Positions 16,737 to 24,632 of a stretch of 38,240 bases of DNA are shown piece after piece (within the stretch, counting starts at the first letter, position 1; each line of letters starts with the position of its first letter). Under the pieces are notes generated by a model that saw only the letters and a program-made list of their open reading frames with translations, ran no database searches and was not told the DNA's origin. This DNA is from Lachnoclostridium sp. UBA7097. GTDB lineage: Bacteria > Bacillota > Clostridia > Lachnospirales > Lachnospiraceae. The stretch is taken from NCBI GenBank assembly GCA_002499945.1, contig DKYP01000177.1, positions 1 to 38,240 on the forward strand. Reading direction: 5' to 3'. A program made the position numbers and the translations under genes.

Positions 16737-18356
16737 TTAATTAAGCTTTATTTCACGTATATTTTTTCTTGTTGGCAATATAAATGTTGGTGATACTGAC
16801 AGTTCATCTATTCCCATTTCCACAAAGGTTTTTGTTAATTCAGGGTCAGCGCCAAGTTCACCACATATGCCTACCCAGCATCCATGTTTATGCCCGTTTT
16901 CAATTGTCATCTGTATCATGCGCAGTATTGCGGGATGGTGGGCATCATAGATATTGTCAAGTTTCATATTCTGCCTGTCAATGGCAAGTGTATATTGTGT
17001 CAGGTCATTAGTCCCTATACTGAAGAAATCCACTTCTGGTGCTAGCAGGTCACTAATCATCACTGCTGCTGGTGTTTCAATCATAATGCCCAGTTCAGTT
17101 TCACCATACGGAATACCCTGCCCGTCAAGTTCTTTCTTCACTGATTTTACAATTTCTTTAATCTGTTTTACCTCATTTACAGATATAATCATCGGGAACA
17201 TAATGGCAATATTCCCAAATGCACTTGCCCTTAATAATGCACGGAGCTGTGTCTTGAAAATATCTGTACGCCCAAGGCATATCCTTATTGCACGGTATCC
17301 CATTGCAGGATTGTCTTCATGGTCCAGCTTAAAATAATCTGCCTGTTTATCTGCACCAATATCAAGTGTCCTTACAATAACTTTCTTGCCTGCCATATTT
17401 TCTGCTACTGTCTTATATGCCATAAACTGGCTTTCCTCACTTGGGTAATCATCTGCCTCAAGATATAAAAACTCACTTCTGAACAGGCCTATGCCAGCTG
17501 CATCATTAGCAAGTACACTGGCTACATCCTTAACACCGCCGATATTGGCATACAGTTTAATTTTCCTGCCATCCAGGGTTACATCTTCCTTGCCTTTTAA
17601 ATCCTGTAATAATTCCCTGGCTTTTATATCTTCTTCCTGTTTCTTTTTCAGTGTATCCAGTATGTCCTCATCAGGTTCTACATATAAAGTGCCTGTATAG
17701 CCATCTACTATTGCAAGCTTACCATTCCATTCCTGCTTTATGCTTACACCTATAAGTGCAGGGATATTCATGGTTTTTGCAAGTATGGCTGTATGTGAAT
17801 TTGAAGAGCCATGCTCTGTAACAAATGCAAGCAGTTTCTCTTTATCCATCTGCACTGTTTCACTTGGTGCAAGGTCATCTGCTACAATTATAACTGGTTC
17901 TTCCAAAGCACCACTGTTATTTTCATTGCCACTTAAAATATTAACAATTCTTTCTGAAATATCCTTGACATCTGCTGCCCTTGCTTTAAAATAATCATCA
18001 TCCATTTCAGCAAACATCTTGGAAAAATTATCCCCTGTAACTGCAACTGCATATTCTGCATTAACCTGCTGTGTTTCTATAATATTTACAATAGAATCAA
18101 CATAATCCCCATCTTCTACCATCATTGCATGTACGTCAAATACTGCGGCATTTACTTCGCCAACTTCTTTAACAGCTTTTTTATACAATTCTTTTAACTG
18201 TAAGACAGCCTTTTCCCTGGCACTTTCATATCTTTTTATTTCTGCCTGGGTATCTTCTATTTTAACACGTTTTACTGACTGTTCACCTTTCTGGTAGAAT
18301 AGTATTTTGCCAATTGCAATTCCCTTTAATATAGATTTGCCAGTTAATTTCTCCAT
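16737..18356 (-). CDS. ptsI: PTS Enzyme I (phosphoenolpyruvate-protein phosphotransferase)
   Basis: The 539-residue cytosolic enzyme transfers phosphate from PEP to HPr. The phosphohistidine is His188 in GSSNSHTAILA. The PEP-binding barrel motifs MGYRAIRI, FFSIGTNDLTQYTLA and the cysteine motif GICGE are all present. The protein ends only about a dozen residues after SPTFILP, whereas Bacillus EI continues for about 45, so a C-terminal helical segment is missing. The TAA stop is clean and I see no frameshift. It starts 12 bases after the HPr stop. As the last gene of the mannose-type PTS operon it may be this system's own EI or the general one, and a genome-wide search for other ptsI copies would tell. 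Confidence 0.95.
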   Translation of the reverse strand: MEKLTGKSILKGIAIGKILFYQKGEQSVKRVKIEDTQAEIKRYESAREKAVLQLKELYKKAVKEVGEVNAAVFDVHAMMVEDGDYVDSIVNIIETQQVNAEYAVAVTGDNFSKMFAEMDDDYFKARAADVKDISERIVNILSGNENNSGALEEPVIIVADDLAPSETVQMDKEKLLAFVTEHGSSNSHTAILAKTMNIPALIGVSIKQEWNGKLAIVDGYTGTLYVEPDEDILDTLKKKQEEDIKARELLQDLKGKEDVTLDGRKIKLYANIGGVKDVASVLANDAAGIGLFRSEFLYLEADDYPSEESQFMAYKTVAENMAGKKVIVRTLDIGADKQADYFKLDHEDNPAMGYRAIRICLGRTDIFKTQLRALLRASAFGNIAIMFPMIISVNEVKQIKEIVKSVKKELDGQGIPYGETELGIMIETPAAVMISDLLAPEVDFFSIGTNDLTQYTLAIDRQNMKLDNIYDAHHPAILRMIQMTIENGHKHGCWVGICGELGADPELTKTFVEMGIDELSVSPTFILPTRKNIREIKLN

Positions 18357-18368
18357 TCTGCTACCCCT

Positions 18369-18623
18369 CTAAATATTTTCAGTAAACTGCTTTAATGCTG
18401 CTGCCTCTGCTTCCTCATTCTCTCCTTCAACAGTTATCTCAACTTCCTCACCTAACTTTACAGAAAGACCCATAACATTAAAAATACGTTTTGCATCCCC
18501 TGTCTTATCCCCTTTACGGATTGTAACCTTGCTTGAACATTTTACTGCCTCTTTTACAAGCTCACCTGCCGGTCTTGCATGTAACCCCAGTTCGTCCTTT
18601 ACTGTAAATGTGAATTTCTGCAT
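18369..18623 (-). CDS. ptsH: HPr phosphocarrier protein with Arg at the regulatory Ser46 position
   Basis: This 84-residue HPr carries phosphate from EI to the IIA proteins. His15 in LGLHARPAGELV is the EI-dependent site. A gap-free alignment to Bacillus HPr puts Arg46 (AKRIFNVMGLSV) where Firmicutes normally have Ser46 for HprK phosphorylation. It should therefore work in sugar transport but could not serve as the P-Ser-HPr corepressor of CcpA. Ribosome site GGGGAG overlaps the end of the phosphatase gene, whose stop is two bases upstream of the HPr start codon. It is paired with ptsI in the same operon. Confidence 0.95.
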   Translation of the reverse strand: MQKFTFTVKDELGLHARPAGELVKEAVKCSSKVTIRKGDKTGDAKRIFNVMGLSVKLGEEVEITVEGENEEAEAAALKQFTENI

Positions 18624-18625
18624 AT

Positions 18626-19441
18626 TTATTCTCCCCTCTCTAAATAATTCTCTATTGCATAAGCAATTCCTGCTTCATTATTTGACTTTGTAACAAAGTC
18701 TGCTTTGTCCTTTAATTCTTTAATTGCATTTCCCATTGCTATACCTGTGCCTGCTGCCTCTATCATTGGAATGTCAAGTTCCTGGTCGCCAAATGCAACA
18801 GTTTCTTCTATATTAATGCCAAGTTTATTACAAATTACAGCCAATGCCCTGCCTTTTGTTACCCCCTTCGGGAATATCTCTATAAATTCATCCGCAGAAC
18901 ATGCCACATCAATATCTTCATAATTATTTTCTTTTATTTCCCTGTATATCTGTTGTATTTTCCCTGGTTCTGCCGCAACAAGAAGTTTATTAGGCCTTAT
19001 ATTTTCATATGCCCACTTTTCTGCCAGTGGCATTGCACCAGCAATTACAGGTTCACGCCCAATAACACGTATCTCCCTTTCAACATACTGGTCAGTATCT
19101 GTTACACACCACGTCCTGCCACAGAAAATCCAGAGTGGTATTTTATATTTTTCTGCTATATCTGTATATACGTTTTTCATTGTTTCTAATGATAAATACT
19201 CTGCACCTATACATTTATCATTTAATAAAATATATGTTCCCGCATTACATGCTTTTATGCATTTTACTCCCAGTTCCTCTTCAATTGGCTCAACTCCTGC
19301 CGGCATTCTTCCAGATGCCAGTACAATATGTACTCCCTTATCTGCCACTTTCCTGATGCTTTCTTTTACCTGTGGCAGAAGCCTTTTCTGGTCATCCAGC
19401 AGGGTTCCGTCAATATCAATGCAAATTAACTTATACTTCAT
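18626..19441 (-). CDS. Cof-type HAD-IIB sugar-phosphate phosphatase
   Basis: The 271-residue protein has HAD motif I CIDIDGTLLDD (catalytic aspartates near residues 8 and 10), motif II in VLASGRMPAG, a Cof-type cap and motif IV FGDQELDIPMIEAAG. Such enzymes hydrolyse sugar phosphates or similar small phosphoesters with Mg2+. Lying within the PTS operon it may relieve build-up of the phosphosugar produced by the IIABCD complex, but substrate cannot be read from the sequence. Its start overlaps the preceding small membrane protein gene by 11 bases, and its stop is two bases from the HPr start, so the three genes are tightly coupled. Confidence 0.9.
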   Translation of the reverse strand: MKYKLICIDIDGTLLDDQKRLLPQVKESIRKVADKGVHIVLASGRMPAGVEPIEEELGVKCIKACNAGTYILLNDKCIGAEYLSLETMKNVYTDIAEKYKIPLWIFCGRTWCVTDTDQYVEREIRVIGREPVIAGAMPLAEKWAYENIRPNKLLVAAEPGKIQQIYREIKENNYEDIDVACSADEFIEIFPKGVTKGRALAVICNKLGINIEETVAFGDQELDIPMIEAAGTGIAMGNAIKELKDKADFVTKSNNEAGIAYAIENYLERGE

Positions 19442-19787
19442 GGGACTTTCCTTCCTCTAATATCCTAAGCATCTTCTCAACATTTCTTCTGCCATTCTTT
19501 AATCCTGTAACCAGTATGGCAGCACTGCCAAATCCCAGTAATATAACAATAACACCAAGAATGATGAGAAAAATATTTAAATCTATTCCAGCCACTCCTG
19601 CATAAGTTACTGCTACGCCCAGAGTTGAGATGGCGATAGCAATGTTTTTCCATATATTTATTTTTTTGAGGGCTGCTAACTGCATGGTGGCTTCCTGTGA
19701 TAATAACTTTCTCTCCATACCATTCATGGTATTACCATTCATGGTATTATCATTTATGGCATTATCATTTATGGCATTATCATTCAT
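19431..19787 (-). CDS. Small two-helix membrane protein with a repetitive N terminus
   Basis: The 118-residue protein is of unknown family. Residues 1-23 are a repeat of [MI]N[DG]N[AT], encoded by imperfect 15-bp tandem repeats. A charged helix follows, then two membrane helices (about residues 48-66 and 70-94) and a cytosolic helix ending at a basic-acidic tail. The first ATG is chosen because AGGAGG lies seven bases upstream. Two repeat units also carry in-frame ATGs, so start choice or repeat number could vary. It sits between IID and the phosphatase in the PTS operon, the same relative place as LevX, a protein of unknown function, in the Streptococcus mutans lev operon. I cannot claim homology. 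Confidence 0.75.
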   Translation of the reverse strand: MNDNAINDNAINDNTMNGNTMNGMERKLLSQEATMQLAALKKINIWKNIAIAISTLGVAVTYAGVAGIDLNIFLIILGVIVILLGFGSAAILVTGLKNGRRNVEKMLRILEEGKSHEV

Positions 19788-19799
19788 GGTGTTACCTCC
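19725..19799. repeat. 15-bp imperfect tandem repeat over the start codon
   Basis: About five copies of the unit CATTYATGGYATTAY (plus strand) run in tandem from just inside the small membrane protein gene through its start codon to the ribosome site. Copies differ at one to three positions. Repeat-number changes would add or remove five residues each without shifting the frame. Confidence 0.7.
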
Positions 19800-19816
19800 T
19801 TAAAATTAGTAAGTGT

Positions 19817-20650
19817 TTAGTATGCAAGGCCTGGGTCAAAGAATCCAGTTAAGGCTCCTAAGAATGCAACTACTACAAGTAAAAGCATAACTTTAATTGG
19901 TGACAGCTGCTTCTTTGCCATAAGATACCAGCATGCAACAATAAATATTGATGTTAATAATCCTGGAAATACAGAATCAAGTTTATCTTGCAATACAAGA
20001 TAGGCTTCCCCGTCATCATTTTTAAGCTGTAACGACGTTTTTACACTAACCCATGTTGCTGATACAGCACCAATAACAATTCCGCCAAGCATTGATATTG
20101 ATTCCCTCAATGCCTCACCCTGCGGGCCAACCAGGAAGTCAACTGCTTTGCCGCCAAGCTGGTAGCCTTTAAAATACATAAATCTCATGCCAAAATATGC
20201 AAATAAGTTCCAGACGATTATATAAAATATTGCACCTAATGGTGAACCGCCCGTTGACATACCCATTGCAATACCTAATAAAATCGGGATAACAGTTCCT
20301 ACAACCAGTGAATCCCCAATACCTGCTATTGGTCCCATCAGGCCTGCACGCAGGCCGTTAATAGTTTCTTCATCTACATCTTCTGCACCATTTGCCCTTG
20401 CTTCCTCAAGCCCGGCTGTTATGCCTACAATTACTGTTCCTAACTGTGGCTCTGTATTAAAGAATGCAGTATATGTATTCATTGCTTTTGCTTTGTCTTC
20501 TTCGTTATCATATAATTCCTCTACTAACGGAAGCATTGAACAAAGATATCCAAATGTCTGCATATGCTCTTGTGAAAAGCATGTCAGATGCCCGTAATAC
20601 CAGTTATGGAAAGATTTTGACAACGCTTTTTTAGATAACTTCTTTTCCAT
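19817..20650 (-). CDS. Mannose-family PTS membrane component IID
   Basis: This 277-residue IID subunit (EIID-Man family) pairs with IIC to form the membrane translocator. Typical family features are FHNWYYGHLTCFSQEHMQTF at the N terminus, the VDEETINGLRAGLMGPIAGI segment, GIGDSLVVGTVIPIL and C-terminal hydrophobic helices. A longer frame begins further upstream, but the ATG at 20650 follows the IIC stop by one base and is preceded by a GGAGGAGGA stretch encoding the Glu-rich end of IIC, so it is the translational start. The substrate is probably fructose or mannose, inferred from the neighbouring fructanase. Confidence 0.93.
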   Translation of the reverse strand: MEKKLSKKALSKSFHNWYYGHLTCFSQEHMQTFGYLCSMLPLVEELYDNEEDKAKAMNTYTAFFNTEPQLGTVIVGITAGLEEARANGAEDVDEETINGLRAGLMGPIAGIGDSLVVGTVIPILLGIAMGMSTGGSPLGAIFYIIVWNLFAYFGMRFMYFKGYQLGGKAVDFLVGPQGEALRESISMLGGIVIGAVSATWVSVKTSLQLKNDDGEAYLVLQDKLDSVFPGLLTSIFIVACWYLMAKKQLSPIKVMLLLVVVAFLGALTGFFDPGLAY

Positions 20651-20651
20651 A

Positions 20652-21491
20652 TCAGATTTCCTCCTCCTCTTCTTCTTCAAAACCGCCACTTTCTGCTTTC
20701 TTTACTGCAAGCATCTTAATCCTGTAATTAATAACTGCAAACATTCCGGCAACTACTGTTGCTGATACAAGGTTAATGCCTAAAGATGCAGCTAATGCAA
20801 ATCCGAAGAAAAATGGTACAAAATCTACTGCTGATTTAACAATCTGTTTTAAAAGAATTGCAATACCTACACAAGGAAGCAGTGCACCAACAGTAAATAA
20901 TGTTTTCATTGCAAGGCCATCCATTGGTAATGCTGTTTTAATTATTTCAACAACATTTGCCCCGAGTTTACACATAATTACGGTTGGGATAAATGAACAT
21001 GCCAGATGTGAAATCCATGGCAGTCCCATATCAACCAGGTATAACTTTTTATAATCCCTCTTTTCTACAGCTTTCCAGCCTATATGCTGCCAGAGCAGGT
21101 TTATAGTAGCTGTGCCATAGAATAAAACTGTACCCAATGTACCAACCATTGTACCAAATGATGTAGCAAGTGCTGCCCCTTCTGTTGACTCTGCACCCAG
21201 CCCGTAACTGCTTAAAGCAACCATTGCAAGAGGAATACCAATATAACTTACTGCCCTTACATCAGCAGATACAGTCCCGCCAGGTGTAACCAGTGCTATA
21301 TAAACTACCTGCATTGCACAGCCAACTAAAACTCCTGTTGATATATCCCCTAATATTATCCCGCATACCAGGCCGCCTATTAACGGTCTTCCTAATGTAT
21401 AATTACCAATCGATGTGCCTCCCATGCCAGGCATACTTGATAAACAGGCAAACAGGCCTATCAATATGGCTTGTAACCAGCTAATCTCCAT
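20652..21491 (-). CDS. Mannose-family PTS membrane component IIC
   Basis: The 279-residue IIC subunit has about eight hydrophobic segments. Typical motifs are PGMGGTSIGNYTLGRPLIGG near residue 20, a run beginning LVGCAMQVVYIALVTPGG near residue 60, and GIPLAMVALSSYG. It forms the sugar channel with IID. The C terminus is strikingly acidic (FEEEEEEEI) because its codons double as the purine-rich ribosome site of the downstream IID gene. It starts 40 bases after IIB, with AGAGGTAAATT before the ATG. Confidence 0.93.
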   Translation of the reverse strand: MEISWLQAILIGLFACLSSMPGMGGTSIGNYTLGRPLIGGLVCGIILGDISTGVLVGCAMQVVYIALVTPGGTVSADVRAVSYIGIPLAMVALSSYGLGAESTEGAALATSFGTMVGTLGTVLFYGTATINLLWQHIGWKAVEKRDYKKLYLVDMGLPWISHLACSFIPTVIMCKLGANVVEIIKTALPMDGLAMKTLFTVGALLPCVGIAILLKQIVKSAVDFVPFFFGFALAASLGINLVSATVVAGMFAVINYRIKMLAVKKAESGGFEEEEEEEI

Positions 21492-21531
21492 AATTTACCT
21501 CTTTTCCGTGTATAATCCTTTTCACTTTTTA

Positions 21532-22029
21532 TTAGTTAAATCCGAACTGCCCCCTGAATTTCTTCCAGTTCCCTATTGCTTCTTCTTTAAGTAATGCAAA
21601 CTCTACTTCATAACCAGCATTCATAATATTTTCCAGAGCCTGTGCTTCTTCCTGTGTAATAGACTGGTTATTTCCAAGCTTAGTAGTACCAGGCCTGTCA
21701 TTACATGGCCCTATTATTACTGTCTTTACCCCGCCTGGGTTAAATCCCTGCTCTACAAGGATTTTCTCCATATCCAGCGGATTCTTGGTAATAAGGAAAT
21801 AATTATCCTTACTTGCAAGTACCTTCCCGCTTTTCTCTTTAAACTCATCAAGGCTCCACACAAATGTTTTCTTTCCACTTGCACTTTTATATGCTGCCTT
21901 TAATACTGAATTTTTTGCTGCAGCATTGTTTACTGCTATAAGACCATCACAAGGGTATTCAAGTGCCCACCTTGTACAAGTCTGTCCATGAATCATACGG
22001 TCATCAACACGGATAAATGAAACTGCCAT
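21532..22029 (-). CDS. Mannose-family PTS component IIB
   Basis: This 165-residue cytosolic IIB phosphoryl carrier of the mannose/fructose/sorbose family has its active His at 14 in RVDDRMIHGQTCTRW. It receives phosphate from IIA and passes it to the incoming sugar bound by IIC-IID. IIA and IIB are separate polypeptides here, as in levDE, not fused as in E. coli ManX. It lies 17 bases after IIA, with a ribosome site AGGAGG in the gap. Confidence 0.94.
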   Translation of the reverse strand: MAVSFIRVDDRMIHGQTCTRWALEYPCDGLIAVNNAAAKNSVLKAAYKSASGKKTFVWSLDEFKEKSGKVLASKDNYFLITKNPLDMEKILVEQGFNPGGVKTVIIGPCNDRPGTTKLGNNQSITQEEAQALENIMNAGYEVEFALLKEEAIGNWKKFRGQFGFN

Positions 22030-22046
22030 AACTTTTTCCTCCTTTT

Positions 22047-22475
22047 TTAAATATCATCCTCTGGTTCTTCATCTGCTACTTTAAACTCCTTTAACTCTTC
22101 CCTTGCTTCTGGAAGCAGCGTAGTTATTAATTCTGCTGTATCCATTGTGTCTTTCATAAGAACGGCACTTAATGCTAATGGAAGATTCATCCCGCCCACT
22201 ATTACTGTTCTTTGCAACAATCCCTGTTCTGCAATAATATTTGATGCAGTTGTTAATGGAGAGCCTCCCACTATATCACCAAACAAAAGGATTTCATCCT
22301 GCCCTGTGACTTTAGCTATACATTTACGTACATTGTCTGCATATGTATCTGAGCCCATTCCATTCTCCAGGCTTGTGGAAATAATATCCTCACGTCCCCC
22401 GCCTGCAAGCATTGACAGTGCATCATGCAGCCCTGGCGCCAGTGTACCATGGCTGACTAAGAAAACATACTTCAT
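22047..22475 (-). CDS. Mannose-family PTS component IIA
   Basis: The 142-residue cytosolic IIA carries its phosphohistidine at His9 in FLVSHGTLAPGLHDAL and a family segment near LLFGDIVGGSPLTTA. It accepts phosphate from HPr. The frame extends upstream, but the ATG at 22475 follows an ideal AGAGGAGGT site and gives the normal IIA start. It is the first gene of the PTS operon, behind an inverted repeat and a terminator-like hairpin. The slightly acidic C terminus ends ADEEPEDDI. Confidence 0.94.
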   Translation of the reverse strand: MKYVFLVSHGTLAPGLHDALSMLAGGGREDIISTSLENGMGSDTYADNVRKCIAKVTGQDEILLFGDIVGGSPLTTASNIIAEQGLLQRTVIVGGMNLPLALSAVLMKDTMDTAELITTLLPEAREELKEFKVADEEPEDDI

Positions 22476-22530
22476 TTTAATACCTCCTCTTATAATGTTT
22501 TTCCATTCCCTTAACTTGTAATAAGAGTAT

Positions 22531-22570
22531 ACAAAAAAGAGTGGCACTCTCCACCTAACAAGTGTCACCC
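22531..22570 (-). terminator. Terminator or leader attenuator between the second binding protein gene and the PTS genes
   Basis: On the minus strand GGGTG-A-CACT (22570-22561) pairs with AGTG-C-CACTC (22548-22539), with one mismatch and a 12-base loop, followed by six Ts. It terminates the sensor operon. If the PTS promoter at 22578-22605 is real, it also forms the very 5' end of the PTS transcript and could act as an attenuator. Confidence 0.7.
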
Positions 22571-22577
22571 TTTTAGC

Positions 22578-22612
22578 ATTACAATTGTCATTACCTCATT
22601 GACAATTGTAAT
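22578..22612 (-). promoter_or_regulatory. Inverted repeat containing a candidate promoter for the PTS operon
   Basis: ATTACAATTGTCA (22578-22590) and TGACAATTGTAAT (22600-22612) are perfect 13-bp arms around 9 bases. Read on the minus strand the repeat contains TTGTCA (22605-22600), a 16-base spacer and TGTAAT (22583-22578), each five of six to consensus. It is a good candidate for an operator bound by the adjacent response regulator, with both promoter boxes inside the arms. Confidence 0.5.
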
Positions 22613-22615
22613 CCA

Positions 22616-23941
22616 TTATTTCCATTTACTGTTTTTAAGGTATTTATTAATTTTACGGTTCCATATAATCTGGCCTGTACTGATATTATAATCCCCATCT
22701 ATAATGGCTTTTACTGCCTGCGCCACCTCTGATATTGCCTCATCATAATAACGGAACCTTGGAACTACAACTGCTTCCTCCACAGCATTGCTTAAAACTG
22801 CAAGGCTGAAACTGTTTCCATTTACCAGCTGCCCAAGCGTCTGTTCAGATTCTGTAACCTCTTTTAATACAGATACACCTTCTGAATAATCAAAAATCTC
22901 TGACTGTATTTTTGTATTATATGTTAAAGTTTTTATTAAATCCCATGCTGCATCTTTATTCCGTGACTTCTTATTCATGCCAATAAGAAGCGTGTCAAGG
23001 GTTGATATATTATCACCGTCCGGTCCTGCCGGCATAGGGATACACTCCCACTCAAAGTTTGTATATTTCTTAACTTTTAAAGGATATGGTTTATATGCCC
23101 TGTAAGTTGAAAATGACATAGGCTGGAATACAACATTGCCTAAATCAAAATCCTTACTGTCTGCACTATATCCCATATTTATACTTTCCAGCCTTTCAAT
23201 AAAAGAAAGTGCTTTGCCAATCTTATCATCTGTAAAATCACACTTTGTCCCCTTCTGGTTAAAAAGTTTTATACCCTCCGATTCAAATGCCTCCTCCCAT
23301 GTATACCCTATAACCCCGAACTGGTCAATAGTCCCGTTGCCATCTGTATCTTTTGTAACATTTTCACATATTGAATAGAAATCATCCCATGTCCATTCCT
23401 CATCCGGGACTTCAATCCCCTCTTTATCCAAAATTGACTTATTGACAAACATAAGCTTTGGTGCACATTCATAGGGCAGCCCATACTGGCTTCCATCATA
23501 CTGGCCATATGCATATGCTGATGAATAAAATGCTTTTTTATTAAAATCTTTATCGTCTTTTATAAATAATGACAAATCTGCCAGGACACCAATTTCTGCA
23601 AAATTATTAAAATCATCTGCCAGTACATAAAATACATCTGGTGCATTTTCAGAAAGCAACTGTCCAGAAAGCCATTCAGAATAATCTTCTTTTAAAATCC
23701 CGCTTGTATATTCTACTTTAACACCAGGGTTCTGTTTTTCAAACAACTTTATTGCATCATCAAGCACACAGTATGAATAGCCGTTCTGCACCTCCCAGTA
23801 ACTGTCTGAAAATAAACCTATTGTTACTGTCTTATCTTTGCCTTCCATAAATTCCTTGTATGTACCACAGTAAATAACAATACTTGATACTACCAGTAAA
23901 ACACTTAGGGAAACTATTAAAATATTTTTCTTATTTTTCAT
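22616..23941 (-). CDS. Membrane-anchored extracellular sugar-binding protein, second sensor subunit
   Basis: The protein has 441 residues: an N-terminal hydrophobic anchor (about residues 7-25) and then a family 1 (MalE-like) solute-binding domain with typical LFEKQNPGVKVEY, APDVFYVLADDF and GLPYECAPKLMFVNKSIL segments. The Cys at 25 lacks a good lipobox (Tyr precedes it), so an uncleaved anchor is likely. No ABC permease genes are nearby, which argues for a sensing rather than a transport role, as for LevT in Streptococcus mutans. The frame begins with TTG and GTG codons upstream, but the ATG at 23941 has AGGGAG at proper spacing. It overlaps the regulator gene by 11 bases. Confidence 0.85.
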   Translation of the reverse strand: MKNKKNILIVSLSVLLVVSSIVIYCGTYKEFMEGKDKTVTIGLFSDSYWEVQNGYSYCVLDDAIKLFEKQNPGVKVEYTSGILKEDYSEWLSGQLLSENAPDVFYVLADDFNNFAEIGVLADLSLFIKDDKDFNKKAFYSSAYAYGQYDGSQYGLPYECAPKLMFVNKSILDKEGIEVPDEEWTWDDFYSICENVTKDTDGNGTIDQFGVIGYTWEEAFESEGIKLFNQKGTKCDFTDDKIGKALSFIERLESINMGYSADSKDFDLGNVVFQPMSFSTYRAYKPYPLKVKKYTNFEWECIPMPAGPDGDNISTLDTLLIGMNKKSRNKDAAWDLIKTLTYNTKIQSEIFDYSEGVSVLKEVTESEQTLGQLVNGNSFSLAVLSNAVEEAVVVPRFRYYDEAISEVAQAVKAIIDGDYNISTGQIIWNRKINKYLKNSKWK

Positions 23942-24608
23942 CACCAAACTCCCTGTTTACAGCCCCTGTCTGCACAGCCCATATAGCAAGCTGTGTCCTG
24001 TCCCGTAAATCCAGTTTGCCCAGGATAATGCTTAAATTGTTTCTTACTGTGCCTTCAGACAGGCTAAGTTTCCTTGCAATTTCCTTATTGGATAAACCGC
24101 TGCCGACTAAAGCAATAAGCTGCCATTCTGATTTTTTAAGTTCTTCTGTCTGCATCTCATCTACATGTATTGTCAGGTTTGACTGTGCCATCCTTGAAAA
24201 TAATTTTACTACCTTTGATGCAATATCTTCATTAATCATAGCTGTCCCCTGGTATACCTTGCGTATTGCATCTGCTAATTCTTTTGTGGATATGCCTTTC
24301 AGCAGATAACCACTTGCGCCATATTTTAAAGCATTAAAAACATATTCATCATCATCAAAAGTAGTAAGTATAATTATTTTTATATTGGGATAGTTTTCCT
24401 TAATAATCTCTGTACACACTACACCATCCATCTCTGGCATCCTTATATCCATTAATATAACATCTGGCTTTTCCTTCCTTACAGAGCGTACCACTTCAAC
24501 ACCATTGGCAACTGTATCAATTACTTCAATATCCTTTTCAGCTCTTAGGATAATCTGCAAACTCTGCCTGATTAATTCCTGGTCATCTGCAATTATTACT
24601 TTAATCAT
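23931..24608 (-). CDS. NarL/LuxR-type response regulator of the sugar-sensing system
   Basis: The 225-residue protein has a receiver with IIADDQ, phosphoacceptor D54 in LMDIRMPEMDG and the usual switch Thr and Lys. A C-terminal LuxR-type HTH follows (GLSNKEIARKLSLSEGTVRN). The ATG at 24608 is preferred because GGAGG lies just upstream. The other in-frame ATG at 24618-24620 overlaps that ribosome site. Its cognate kinase is the gene immediately upstream. Probable targets are the PTS operon (inverted repeat at 22578-22612) and the divergent fructanase gene, both inferred from context. Confidence 0.93.
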   Translation of the reverse strand: MIKVIIADDQELIRQSLQIILRAEKDIEVIDTVANGVEVVRSVRKEKPDVILMDIRMPEMDGVVCTEIIKENYPNIKIIILTTFDDDEYVFNALKYGASGYLLKGISTKELADAIRKVYQGTAMINEDIASKVVKLFSRMAQSNLTIHVDEMQTEELKKSEWQLIALVGSGLSNKEIARKLSLSEGTVRNNLSIILGKLDLRDRTQLAIWAVQTGAVNREFGDEK

Positions 24609-24632
24609 ATTTGCCTCCATCTGTGCTGTCTT

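Noticed and set aside
19725..19799. CRISPR array
   Set aside because: The repeats are contiguous 15-bp coding units with no spacers. No other array-like pattern was found in the window.
22476..22570. Sigma-54 promoter or LicT-type antiterminator for the PTS genes
   Set aside because: No TGGCAC-N5-TTGC pair occurs in the correct orientation and no RAT-like sequence overlaps the terminator. The system also lacks a LevR-type NtrC activator gene in the window.
23866..23875. Lipoprotein signal in the second sugar-binding protein
   Set aside because: The cysteine at residue 25 is preceded by tyrosine, which does not fit the lipobox, so an uncleaved membrane anchor is more likely.
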